Made by a program: the position numbers and the translations under genes. Under the pieces are notes generated by a model. That model had not been told where the DNA came from, made no database searches, and saw nothing but the letters and a program-made list of their open reading frames with translations. A stretch of 64,000 bases of DNA from the NCBI RefSeq assembly GCF_954871325.1, contig NC_088775.1:78283561-78347560 (forward strand), written 5' to 3'. Source of the DNA: Gordionus sp. m RMFG-2023 (Eukaryota; Nematomorpha; Gordioida; Chordodea; Parachordodidae). Positions 11,394-22,894 of the stretch are shown here, one piece after another (position 1 is the stretch's first letter; the number at the start of each line of letters is the position of its first letter).

Positions 11394-13330
11394 ATCACCA
11401 CGCGTTTTATAACCTTATATTTAAGTTCTACACAAATAGCGATGCGATTATAATAAAAAACGGAAAAATTTGTTCAGATGCTGAAATCAGGGTTTGGAAC
11501 GGGAGAATCTGGAACTACCTTAACCAGAACATATCTTAAGAACCAAAACTCATTTTAATTTACCAGAAGCAGTTTGAAAAGTTCAAACTAATTTATATTA
11601 TATTAGTTCGAGATGATATGTGAATCATTTTGGAGGATTTATTTATTGTGTAAAAAAATTTCATTTTCTGACTTTGAAACTCTCTGGTTGACGGTGAAGA
11701 AATAATTTTATTGCTTACTATTTCTTAGAATTTTGAATTATATTTTTAGCTCCACCATTTCTATTTATTTATGTTTTTCATTTGGAATTCACGTTAATAC
11801 GAGAGCATTTTGAATCCCATCATCGAGTCGCCAGTAGTGAAGTGGAGAGGTATATTGATCAAATTTAAGAACTAACTCATTGTTTTAAAAATATATTTAT
11901 CCAGTTCACCTGCCCACCCAAAGAGTCTTATATAAATAATCATCAAATTTCATAACTTAGATTTAAAATTATTACGATTGGATTCACCCGTTAAAGATTT
12001 ATTACAAAATTAAAATTTTTAACCAAGCAGCTGATGCTCTAAATTCTGAAATTAAAAATACTCTGGAAATTTTAAAACTATTATTTGAATCATCACTCTC
12101 AATAGTATACATTTAACGTTATTTTCTTTTAAGCACAACATAGTAGCAAAGCAACTACTATTTTTATCATAAATGTTTTGACACTTTCTGATAAGGTTTT
12201 CATTTTCAACTCTTGTTAACCTGTTTTCTTTTTAAATATGTTTTACAATCTTACTAGTATGAAATATTCTACGTCATTTTTTCATACTGTATTTTTTTTT
12301 ATGTTAGTAAATTAATTTTTTCTTTTAAATATCCATTATATTTCAATTTAATATTTTGAATCGTTGCAAAAAATATATTATTTCTATAATTGTTTCTCCT
12401 TTGTTTATTTTTGGACAGCGACATGGAACGGAACTTGGGTAAGATTTTCGATCGGAAACAGTGATCCCGAGAACAGTTCTGGAACATTTAAATATTAAAA
12501 ATAATTTTTTACATAAAATGGCTCATTCTTAAGTATTCGTTTTATTATCTCTTAATTCCAAATTACCCATTATTATTTTTATATTTTAAGAATTATGATT
12601 ATAATTTTTTTAAAAAAAACATATTTGAAATAATTTTAACTGTTTTAGCTATAAAATCAATTTTTAATTTTCAATGGATAATATTGTTATCAAGATATTT
12701 TTAAGAAGTATTTTTGACAAAATTTTTAATAACACCCATTTCACATATAGATATAAAAGATAATTTTTTTAGAAAATGTCTATTAATGTTACATAGTGTA
12801 AAAATTGGTATAATATTTAAGTAGAGATAAAATATAATTTTTTTTTGGAATATTCCGATACATAGAATAACACATTTTTATGAACGCAAAAATGCTTTTG
12901 GTCTGGTCAATGATTTATATATATGAGATAATTTTAATGTTTGATATTTAATGTAAATTTGAAAAGTGACAACTACTTGATTGGCGATTCATTTATTAAA
13001 TGTATTTAAGTGCCCATACAAAGGGGGCACCTGTATCACCCTTTTGTGGTTTGCACTCGATTAAATAACATAAAGACAATTAGTAGACATGTAAATACAA
13101 TGGCATCACAGCTGATTCTTATGTATGTACGCTTTTAAAGTGAAACGAGTGTTAACAATAAACTTACAATAAAAGGGGGTAAACATAATAAGATTTTATT
13201 TTGATTTAATACATATTGAAATTAAATACGGACAAGCAATTAATTAACAAGATTAATCGTTAAAAAGAAATGTTTGTAGTTAAATATTTATTAATTTTTT
13301 TTTTTTAATTTTTCTCAAATAATAAAAAAA
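11394..13330. other. spacer with unassigned coding-like fragments
   Basis: No gene could be assembled. Three + strand pieces look coding-like: about 11398-11539 (open, with EIRVWNGRIWNYLNQ), 11750-11849 (listed separately) and about 12419-12499, which opens after a CAG and reads TWNGTWVRFSIGNSDPENSS before a stop. They could be exons of one diverged gene or parts of a decayed element. The remainder, including 12500-13330, is plain AT-rich sequence. Confidence 0.4.
11750..11849 (+). CDS. exon-like segment of an unrecognised gene
   Basis: An acceptor-like TATTTTTAG precedes 11750 and a donor-like GTATAT follows 11849. The single open frame between them reads PPFLFIYVFHLEFTLIREHF and then ESHHRVASSEVE, which is compositionally protein-like and much less A+T-rich than its surroundings. 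I do not recognise the family. A possible later exon on the same strand at about 12031-12107 reads DALNSEIKNTLEILKLLFES, but phases could not be linked convincingly. It may be a decayed host gene. Confidence 0.3.
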
Positions 13331-13331
13331 A

Positions 13332-14335
13332 ATGTTTAATATAGAATCTTTATTATCCAATAGTAATACTAAATTTTCCAATTTAAATGAAAACTCCCAA
13401 TTTTCATCGAGAATTTAAAGACCAAAAAGAATACAAATATATTGGAATCAAGAAAAAATAGATAGAGTTACTAAAATGTTATCAATGCCTAAAAAACAAC
13501 AAATGAAAATCAAAGACATCGCAAAATTCGAAATGTCTATGGAATCGGTTCATAAATTTAGACGGGACACATTCCCAGATATAAACGAAGATCTTTAAAA
13601 GAATACAGTATTCAAAAAACAGGAAATAAGAAAAAAGATTCTTCTCTAATTGAAAGATACATCATAAGCTTATTAATGGAAAATAACACTTACTATCCAG
13701 GAGATAATAGAAAATTTACCCTCTGGTAGTCCAAAAACGAAAACAACAATTAGTAAATATATCAAAAATATAGGTTGGTCGAAAAAAAGAGCTGTCAAGG
13801 AGCCTGATAGAAGAAATACTCCCGGGGCAATTAATATTCATCAAATCTAATATGTAAAGATCATAAATATCCCAAGAGAAAAATTATATTACTTAAATGA
13901 AACTGGAATAAACTTGCTTGTTGTACCAATCTACGCCTGGGCGCCATACAATGTCCGTCCAATAATAAAAATCCCATCCTCTAAGGGTAAAAATATAAGC
14001 ATAGTACAATTGGAATTGGAGCGGTAATCCATTATAAAATAATCGAAGAAGCTTATAATGGGTTATTATTCCGTAATTTTATGACAGATCTTATCAATGT
14101 CTTATCACCAGGTGCAATTATTGTAATGGATAATGCATCTATCCATAGAAGTCATCCTATCAATGCTTATGAAGATAGGATTGAATACCTACCACCATAT
14201 TCACCTCAGCTAAATCCCATCGAAAACTTTTTTGGAGTCTTAAAAAATAAATATAGAGAAATCATTCCCGCCATAATTCAAGAGATGAAATTGTTAGGAA
14301 TATTATTCAGCTTTACACAGATTTATTCTTTATGA
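13332..14335 (+). pseudogene. Tc1/mariner-IS630-type DDE transposase, dead copy
   Basis: Starts at an ATG at 13332 and continues through a helix-turn-helix-like region to the catalytic domain near 14335. The second catalytic Asp sits in VMDNASIHRS and the Glu in YLPPYSPQLNPIENFFG, both in one open frame from 14081. Only 30 residues separate them, shorter than the 34 usual in Tc1 and mariner. The first Asp position, in LYYLNETGINL near 13890, is Asn, which would abolish catalysis. The reading frame has an in-frame stop at about 13417 and later frame changes, so the copy is inactive. No convincing terminal inverted repeats were found. Confidence 0.85.
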
Positions 14336-14719
14336 TTTTATTAACTTTTACAATCACATGCAAAGAATTTTGGGGTTGGGTTATCGCGAACAATTAATTA
14401 ATTAGGTAATCCTTATAATTGATTTGTATTAATAATTATAATATTAACTCTTTTAATTTCTAAAAAGGTACCATCACAAATTCGTGGAACAATAGAATAT
14501 TTTGATAAATTATAATTATATTTTTTATGTATTAATTATTTTATCAAAGTTATTATAAAAGTTTATAGTATTATCATATTTTTATCGAAATCAAAGAATA
14601 CAAAATTGCAAAATAGATTACATTTAAGTAATTCTAAAATATTTATATTAAATACAAAAAATGATTTAGAATTTTAAATGAAATTTAATCAAAAATCTTA
14701 CTTGAATTAGGCATTAATT

Positions 14720-17060
14720 AGTTGGTTGTGTAAAGCGTTATCGAGAAATGGATCCAACAACCACTCCAATCACTTGGCTATGCCAACAATTAATATCTTA
14801 AAGAAATCTGGTGCCGTGCGGATATGCGGAGATTTTCGTTTAACAATCAACAAATATTTAGCGATAGATAACGATTTACTACCAACTATCGTCGACCTGA
14901 CAAATAGGATCCCAGGTGGTAAAATATTTTCAACGATAGATTTAAGAGATGCATTTTTACAATTCGGAGTTTGTCTAGAATGTAGGGACCATTTAGAAAT
15001 TTCGACTCATTTCGGTTATTATTTGGGTTGATTAGTGCTCCGATAATATTTCAACGCTTTATGCAACCTATTAAAGGGAATTCCTATGGTTAGTGTATTT
15101 TTAGATGAGGTAATTATTGCAGGCGAGAATAATTTTGATCATATAGTTAACCTAGAAGAACGATTAAGATTTGATAAGGCTGGACTGACAATGACGACCG
15201 ATAAAATTAAAATTGGGAAAAGTCAATTACTTATTTAGGTTATTTTATTGATGAATTCGGAAAGAATTACGTTCGTTTCTTGGAATGGTGAATTACCATG
15301 AGTTGTTTATAAAAAATTTACATTCTATTTGTGCGCCTTTAAACCCACTAACGAATAAAAATGTTAGTTGGTTTTGGTCAGCTCAAGAATGAAATATATA
15401 ATAGAGTTAAAAAAAAACAAAAGAAGATACAATAATTCCTTATTGCCGATATTCCTGTGGTGATTTCTTGTGACGCTTCCCAAGATGGTCTAGGAGTTGT
15501 TATTGCACACCGATTTCTTACTGGCCAGGAGAAACCGATTGCTTACGCATAGAGGACACTTTCGGAGGCAGAAAATAATTACGCCACCATTGATCGGGAA
15601 GCTTCGGCGATCATGTTCGCTATCGATAAGTTTCATCAGTATATTTATGAAAGACATTTTATTTTGGTTACAGATAATTAACCTTTAAAATATATCTTAG
15701 GTGGTAAAAGAGACCAAATAAAATAACCGTTGAATACGTTGGGCGATGAAGCTATTAAATTAGGACTATGAAATAATTCATAGACCTGGTAATCAAAACA
15801 AATGTACCGACTCTGTCCCTTTTGGGGGTAGAGAGAGAAAAAACTAATGGAGTTGTAAAAAAATTCGAAGCTGAAATTAGAGAATTAAAAATTTTAATAC
15901 AAGATTTATCTTTCACTCGCAGTAAAGTCGTAAATGAAACCAGCAATGATATCAATCTGAAAGAGATTATTAAATTAATTAAAAATGATATACTGATAAT
16001 ATAAATAATTATTCGGAGATTTTAAAAAAATTCGTTCGAAGAAGGATTATTATTTTATAGTGATAGAATTATTATTCCCGATAAACTATAGAAGGAGGTG
16101 TTGAATGTTATTCATCAAGGACATCCTGGGATAGTGGGGATGAAATCACTATGTAGATAATATGTTTTTTTGGACGAATCTTGATCGTGATGTTGAAGAG
16201 TTCGTTAAATGCTGCAAAGTTGTCAGGAAGGAAGACCGGGAGCTGAGAAGTGCCGTTATACAATTGGAACATTCCTACCCGAGGGAACGAATACACGTTG
16301 ATTTGACAGGTCCTGATCTAGAAAGTATTAGTTAATTTGCATAGACGCTTTGACCAAATGGGCTGAAGTTGCAATTTTAACATATATTAATTCGCGAGTG
16401 TAATAAATAATTTGCGCAATTATTTCGTTAGATTTGGGTTACCTCGCTCCATTGTCTCAGATAACGGTATTCAGTTTACTGGATCTGAATTCAAAACTTT
16501 TCTTTTTAAAAGCAACATAAAGCATTTTAGATCAGCCCCTTATAGCCCTAAATTGAATGGTTTGGCTGAGCGTTAAATACGTACGTTAAAGGCGCGTTTC
16601 TATGATGGAAGGAGATATGGGACTCCGGACCAGTTAAATTTAGCGAATGTTTTAATTAAATACTCCAAATGCAATTACCAGTAAATCCCCCCCTGAAATG
16701 ATGTTTGGAACCGCTTAGGACGACGTTCATCAATGGATATTATCTATGAGAGAAAATACTGAAAACGTATTATGGAAACAAAAATTTTATAAAGATAGGA
16801 ACGGAACGTTGAGCCATTTGGAGATAAGCAAAAGGTTTGGGTAGAAAACGAAAGGACTGCGGGATGGCATGAAGGGACAGTGGTTCAATAGAAAAGTGCG
16901 TGTATGAAGCTGAATCTGAGGTTATTGTTAAAAACAAGTATGCCGACCAACTGAGGGATGCTCATGTACAAACTAAGGAAATACCCATAACAATGACTGA
17001 GGATTTGGACAATGCAGGGCATAATGATAATACAACTTTCGAAACCCTCATTACATTATC
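14720..17060 (+). mobile_element. Ty3/gypsy-type retrotransposon fossil (pol region)
   Basis: An old LTR-retrotransposon copy of the Ty3/gypsy (Metaviridae) kind. Parts in order are reverse transcriptase (about 14770-15300, recognisable by the FSTIDLRDAF block), RNase H (about 15440-15720) and integrase (about 16080-16900), the order typical of this family. It is broken in roughly ten or more places. No gag region and no long terminal repeats were recognised, so it is a partial, ancient insertion. It lies directly beside the Tc1/mariner relic. Confidence 0.85.
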
Positions 17061-17600
17061 ATGATGAATTCAATTTGTAGTGGGGAGAACTGCAATGTAT
17101 TAATATAAATTGTATTTTGTTAATCTGGTTTTAAGATACAATTTAAAGTAATAGATTAAATAGATAAACGATTTTGTAAAAGTATATATGAATATATATT
17201 TTCTTATATTATACATAAAATAAATAAATACTATTTGATAAACACCATCGGTAGCTATGAGCATGAACCCCGAGCATAGACCCTCAGACCAATACATTTT
17301 AAGTTATTTTTCTTGATCTAATTAAAGTATATAAATATATGGTTATTATAGGTGCCAATCGATAGATAATTAAAAGATCTATTGAATAGGGAACAAAACG
17401 CTACCTCTTGATGGGAGAAGCTATTGCTATGGGGGACAGGAATAATTTAATCAAACCGAATATTGATATGATGATGGATGGATGTATTATATAAGCTTAG
17501 TTCTACGTTAAAGTGATGTATATGAAGTAGATTTGTGTGGGGAGGAGGGGGAGGGCGTAAAAATAGATATTTGATATGGTTCATATAATCATAAAAAATA
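17061..17600. other. spacer, no gene recognised
   Basis: AT-rich sequence. A short minus-strand open stretch around 17235-17300 contains YWSEGLCSGFMLIATDGVYQ but has no partner exon that could be identified. Nothing else is supported. Confidence 0.4.
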
Positions 17601-18000
17601 TTTTTGAGCATCGCAAGGCTCTAAATTGGCAGGTCAAGATCTTAGGGGCATAAATTCAATATATATTACATATATTAAAAATATTTTGATTGCAATACAA
17701 TCTTCCAGGGACTTGCAGAGGTACATTCGCACAACCCAGATTTTTTTTTTTCAAAAATTTTTTTGGCCCAACATTTTATATTTTCAGGCCTGGCCTAGAT
17801 TTTTTTAAAATATATTATATATTTTTAATTTTTATAGCTAATAATGGCGATTTAAAATATTTAGTTTTAAAATATACAGCCTGGCTCAGGTATTTGTTTA
17901 AAAAAAATTTCAGGCCCAGCTCAGGTATTTTTTTAAAAAATTTCAGGCCCAGCCCAGGTATATTAAAAAATTTTGGACCAGGTTGGCTTTTAAAAAAATT
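17600..18000. repeat. family B repeat, degenerate copy
   Basis: Contains GCAGAGGTACATTCGCAC near 17712, then alternating CAGGCC-type words with runs of T and A (GGCCTGGCCTAG, CAGGCCCAGCTCAGG, CAGGCCCAGCCCAGG). The internal TTTTTATAGCTAATAATGGCGATTTAAAATA matches the copies near 24990 and 55180. Confidence 0.55.
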
Positions 18001-18109
18001 AATTACACAGCTTTATACCAACCAATACCAAATTATTCAACCTGATAATTTATATAAATAATTTTTTGATGCTATTTTGAACTTAAAAAAATTATAATTT
18101 TTTTTGGCT

Positions 18110-18310
18110 CTCTTCTAAAAAAATGGAGAATCAAGATTTTAGCCAAAATATTATTACATAAACCTTGAAATTTGGCAAATAAAAGTCCAAACCTTTCTGA
18201 TGTGGGAAAAATGAATAAGCTTGAGTAATTTATTTTAGGCAAAATCATGAGTTAACCATTTTAAGAAATTGGCTAAAGTGCTGTTTAAAGTTGAATATGA
18301 CAGACACTTT
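18110..18310. repeat. family C repeat, diverged copy
   Basis: Shares GATTTTAGCCAAAATATTATT, CTTGAAATTTGGCA and GGCAAAATCATGAGTTAACC words with the better copies at 33462 and 35231, arranged around an imperfect dyad. Ends are too worn to place a target duplication. Confidence 0.5.
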
Positions 18311-18640
18311 AAAATTCTTTACTTTGCAAATAATATAACAAAATATAGTATAAAATAAAATATATCATTATACAATCATAAAATAAACCATAATAGAAAA
18401 TTTTTTTTATATGTCTTTTAGTAAATTTTAAATAGGAATTGACCTGATATGATATCCAGAAGTATTACCAAATATAGGTGCATCTCAGTTATAGACATAT
18501 TATATATCTTTATCAGTTTTGCAACAATTTAAACACAATAACCTTTATTCCAAATAAATAAAATAACTAACCGATAATATTTTTTTTATAATTTTGATCA
18601 AAATAAAAACATAAAGATTATTTAGCACTTTGGCTAAGTA

Positions 18641-19060
18641 TTAATGGTTAGGAGGTTCATCAGTAACATAGCCCACACCTGGCAAAGGATTATAATAGGG
18701 ATTGTAAAACAAAGGAGTTTTTCCATCTTTCCAGAAGAATGGCTAAATATAAAATTAAATTTAACAAATAAAGACTTTTAACCTTTGAAATCTTTCTCAT
18801 ATATGAATATTCTTTGTAAGGTGGCCTGTGACCATGTGTTTTTTTCTTAGCAATATACACATGAATATGAGTTAAGATTGTCAAAGGGCAAAAAACATAA
18901 AAAAATACGTTTCTCCATAATCTAGCTTTCTCTTTAAATGTAATATAGTAAAATACACTATATCAATATTACCGCGAACATGTGCAACGTTAACCTCAGC
19001 AGACATACTTCTTTTTCCATGATAAGTTTTTGACAGCGAACTTAATATTAATCTTTGCAT
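18641..19060 (-). CDS. COX6A: cytochrome c oxidase subunit 6A, mitochondrial
   Basis: Small nuclear-encoded inner-membrane subunit of respiratory complex IV that modulates the enzyme. Three exons read on the minus strand: 19060-18973, 18931-18783 and 18742-18641, separated by introns of only 41 and 40 nt with GT-AG ends; phases agree and give 112 residues, against about 109 in human. The N-terminus MQRLILSSLSKTYHGKRS is a basic, hydroxylated mitochondrial targeting sequence. A single membrane helix follows (WRNVFFYVFCPLTILTHIHV). The conserved tail carries RPPYKEYSYMRKISK, then FWKDGKTPLFYNP and NPLPGVGY, matching the family's RPP-Y-Y-RI-K, F-W-DG--LF-NP and NPLP-GY pattern. The first ATG in frame was chosen. 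The gene lies alone between repeats and looks intact. Confidence 0.95.
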
Positions 19061-19204
19061 TATCGAATCCACTGAAGATAATAATAAAATGATTTTCGTT
19101 ACAATTATTGACAGCTGTAAATTTTTAATAAGTTTCTTAATATATTAAATTCTTTTAAATTATTTGTATTAATTTCAACATTTTAGGTGGGGTTCAGGAA
19201 ATAT

Positions 19205-19310
19205 TTTAAGATTTAGATGTTTAGCAGTTGGGCTAATTTTTAAAAACCCCGATTTAGATTTTAGCCAAAATAATATTATATGAGCCACAGGATTTGGCAA
19301 CTGTTACAAG
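19205..19310. repeat. family C repeat fragment
   Basis: CAGTTGGGCTAATTTTTAAAAACC followed by GATTTTAGCCAAAATAATATTA and GAGCCACAGGATTTGGC, the left half of the family C consensus. Confidence 0.45.
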
Positions 19311-19489
19311 ATTGTAAATTTTATTAATATATTATTCATATTTTAATGTTTAAGGCGTTATTTTATATTGTATTGTGACTTGATAATTCGACATATTATG
19401 TTTATTTTGAGTTTAAAAGTCAATTGTTTAAAAAGAAAATATATATAAAAAGGATAATTTTTATAATAATTACATTGAAATTTCTTGAA

Positions 19490-19680
19490 TAAATACCATT
19501 AATGTGTCATCATCAATTCTATACCGTTCTTATATCGACTCCAACCCCAACGTTAGAGCAAGTTTCCCCGCTTGCAACAACTTGACAGAAGGAATCGTCC
19601 TAAGACCAAGTGCATTTGGCCGACGAGACCGTAAGAAAATCTCAATTTTGAAGGCCGATCAGTAAAAAAAATAGAAAAAA
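19490..19680 (+). other. GC-richer, coding-like patch, unassigned
   Basis: One + strand frame is open from about 19484 and reads SSSILYRSYIDSNPNVRASF, then PACNNLTEGIVLRPSAFGRR, with a strong donor-like GTAAGA at 19630. A second frame is also open for much of it, from an ATG at 19502. Base composition differs sharply from the flanks. I recognise no family; it may be an exon, a relic, or a structured non-coding element. Confidence 0.25.
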
Positions 19681-19742
19681 GAGGCCAACCAGAAAAAAAT
19701 ATGTAAAATATATATTATTTCTCTTTATCATATATGTTATGA

Positions 19743-19767
19743 CTTTTCTTTTCTTTTCTTTTCTTTT
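19743..19767. repeat. CTTTT microsatellite
   Basis: Five tandem CTTTT units. It lies in spacer downstream of no recognised gene. Confidence 0.9.
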
Positions 19768-19769
19768 AT

Positions 19770-22050
19770 CATATTCATATATTTTATATAAAAGTTATCA
19801 TATTCCCTTTTTAGCATTTTAGAATTTCATATAAATACATTTTATGAGGATAATCATTTAGATATTGCAATTTTATGGTTTAAAAAAAAAAAAATGTTTG
19901 TCCATTTTACTGAAAATCAAGTTATGATTAATTTTTAATGCCGCTATAAGTAAAATTAGGAATTTAATATTATAATTAGTTATACAAATATATAGTATAA
20001 GACAACCAATCATCTAGTCGAAAATAATTCATCTGGCTAAAGAAGTTGTTAAGTCTTTTTCACGTGCCCACATGATTAATAGCGTTTACGCCTGAACTCT
20101 ATAAGGCAAAAACAATTATCAGTAGCTAAATCTTTAACTGAGAATCCGAGAAAATTTAAAAAGTTAAATCCTTTTTGATTTTTTTGAAATAATGCGGCTC
20201 TCATTATATCTTCAAGGTAAAAAAAAATGAAAATTTACGAGCTTGGAAAATAATTTAAGTTGCGAAATCTTCTGTATCTTTCATAACATTCACCTCCATT
20301 CGAAATAAACCTATAAAATTGGCTGCAAATTTTATTTAAAATATTACTGATTTAAAGCTGATAAGATAACATCTGGATACAAAATGAAGTGCTAAAACTG
20401 GAATTAGTCTAACAAGGAGATGTATAGTGATGAATGCAATGATGAAGGTTCAAAGATTCGATTACTCTCTATATTTTTAAAGCATTTTATCCTATAATTG
20501 ATCAAATTATAACCATTATCGGTGAATAAAGAGCTTATAAAGAATGTGTTATTTGTAGGTCAAGATAATAATAACTCCAACCAAGTAATCAATGCATAAA
20601 ATGTATCTATGAGATTCTTTAATGCAATGATATGCATTACAACCAGAGTTTAGCATGCTACTTATTTCGTTACATGATTAAAAATAAGAATAAATGAAAA
20701 TATAAAAATGCGATTATGGATTTTATTGAATCACTTTTCTGTAATCTAAAAATAAAAGTAGTACAATAAAGAAATGAAAACTTATTAATTTTTATTGTCT
20801 AATATAAAAAAATCAAAGATTATCAATTTAAAATATTAATTCGATCAATTAATTTTTGTCTAGGGTTTAGTCTTACAAATTTGCAAATCAATAGTGCTAT
20901 ACGGGATTGGTAAATATATATTGCAATGAATAATTTTTATATTATTGGATATTTATGCTATATATTTATTTCAAATGATGAATCGTGATATAAATTTATC
21001 TTTGTACTAAAAACTGCGGAAATAAAAAAATAATTTTTATCGGTTCTATCTTGTAAATTAATATGATGTTAAATAGTGATAATGTTTTTAAATGAAACTT
21101 TAAATAATCTGTTTTTCACAACCGTACAAAATTTGTTTTTACCAAAACACTATCGTCGTCCTGCTGAAAATATTAATTTTTCAATAGCTGTCATTGTTTA
21201 AAAAAATAAATACGATATATAATTAAATCCCACAATGAAAAGATTTGAAATTGAAGAAATCCTATTTACAGTTATATTGAAATACTTTGCTTTCTGTTGA
21301 TCAATACAATCAGACATCCCATTTTAACGTTTAATATATTTTATGAAAAATATATTTTTAATTAAAAAAATCACTTTTAAAATAAAGTCAAAATGTTTTA
21401 AAAGCAACGAAAAACAAACGTTACTTTAAGTAACAAAAACAAATATAATGGTTACATAAGCTCTCGTTTTTAAAATGGGAGGTATGTTATATGTACCGTA
21501 ACTCAATTTGTAACTTTCTGCCTAACTCTGCTTACAACGGCATATATCAATCTATTTTTGTTAATATATTAGTAAATTGTGCAAGAACATTTAGTAAATT
21601 TAAAATTATAAAATATAGACTGAAGGTAAATATGGGACATGATTAATTGGAGATAATTTTATTGATGCCCGTTCAAAAAGATATGTTGATGCAAAACTTG
21701 AATATATGTTTATTTGCGGTAAAGTTGAGAGATAATGCGAGATTTATTAGCTTAAAAATTATAAAATATTCGTTTGATATATAATTTGAATATTATGGAA
21801 GCTATATTTACAATATGCCTGATTTTATATATATATACAATTTGTCTCATACTCGGTGCAATATGATGTATTGTATGTAGATTTTATAGTGCAGTATGTA
21901 ATACTTTTATAAATTAAATTAGTATGATTTTATAAGTGCAATTCTTAAAATAAATTATGTGATTATCATTTAATATGAGTCTTTTTTGAAACTGTAATAT
22001 TGTGTTTAATCCAACGTTTTACACATTCCAAAAATATAAGAAATAGGTAT
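19770..22050. other. AT-rich spacer, nothing recognised
   Basis: About 2.3 kb scanned on both strands for splice-bounded coding blocks and inverted ends. Nothing is supported beyond simple A+T runs. Confidence 0.5.
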
Positions 22051-22330
22051 GATATGAACAAGCCATTGAAAGGGTCCCGGCCGAAGGTCAGGACCGGGTC
22101 AAAAGTCCACACGGGGAATGGGGTTAAATCCGCCAAGAAAATGAGGCCGCTAGAAAACATTTGCCCACGAGGCCGCAGCATCGCCAGTCCTCCTCTGCAA
22201 CTAGATACCCAAACATTTTACCATCTATAGGCAAAATTTAGGTTTATATAATATTATTTTGGTTATGATCTTAATTGGGCCATTTTAAGAACAACTCGAA
22301 TTGGGTTTTTTAAGAACACTAATTCTGAGT
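22050..22330. repeat. GC-rich repeat patch plus family C fragment
   Basis: At 22065-22200 a GC-rich patch (GGTCCCGGCCGAAGGTCAGG, AGGCCGCTAGAAAAC, GAGGCCGCAGCATCG) stands out from the AT-rich flanks; its open frame resembles no known protein. From about 22215 the sequence becomes family C (CATCTATAGGCAAAAT, ATAATATTATTTTGG, AATTGGGCCATTTTAAGAA). Confidence 0.4.
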
Positions 22331-22523
22331 GTACGAAAAGGGCAGAGTACAATATATCCTTATACCCCATAGTATATATGATTTTATGAAATTGGTTACC
22401 AAAAGATGGTATCAAAAAATATGCTAAGGTACAAATGGGAACTATATTTTTATTAGTTTGTATAAAATATAATAAAATACTTATATATATATATATATTA
22501 ATACACTTATATTTTATATTAAT

Positions 22524-22894
22524 GCATTTATATATGTTGGCATCAATATGTTTTTTCCAGCAATGTGTTATTTTTACAACTTAAATCATTTTAGCGCGTT
22601 TTTTAAATTTAGAAATTGGATTTTACATATGTTCTATCATGTTTGGAATACCAATTGTAGGCAATTTTGCTGTTAACCTTTGAGTCATTTATCATTTATA
22701 TAAAAAATATATGCAAAATTTAATAAAAATTATATTAATTTATGGGAAAATTATCTGAAATTCACAGGGTAGGTTTTCCAAACATGACTGCATACATTTC
22801 TGGCAAAATATGATTTTTTAATTTTTAACAAATGCGCTCAAAATATGATTTAAAGTTAAAAAAATAACACATTGACGCTAAAATATATAAATGC
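22524..22894. mobile_element. fold-back MITE, family I
   Basis: About 371 bp with long inverted arms of roughly 120 bp each. GCATTTATATATGTTGGC at the left pairs with GCTAAAATATATAAATGC at the right. Further in, CAATGTGTTATTTTTACAAC pairs with the complement of TTAAAAAAATAACACATTG, and ATCATGTTTGGAATACC with the complement of GGTTTTCCAAACATGAC. No coding capacity. The target duplication was not resolved. Confidence 0.75.

Noticed and set aside
17235-17300. Possible YWTD propeller exon on the minus strand
   Set aside because: Only one loosely similar motif and no neighbouring repeat or exon of that domain.
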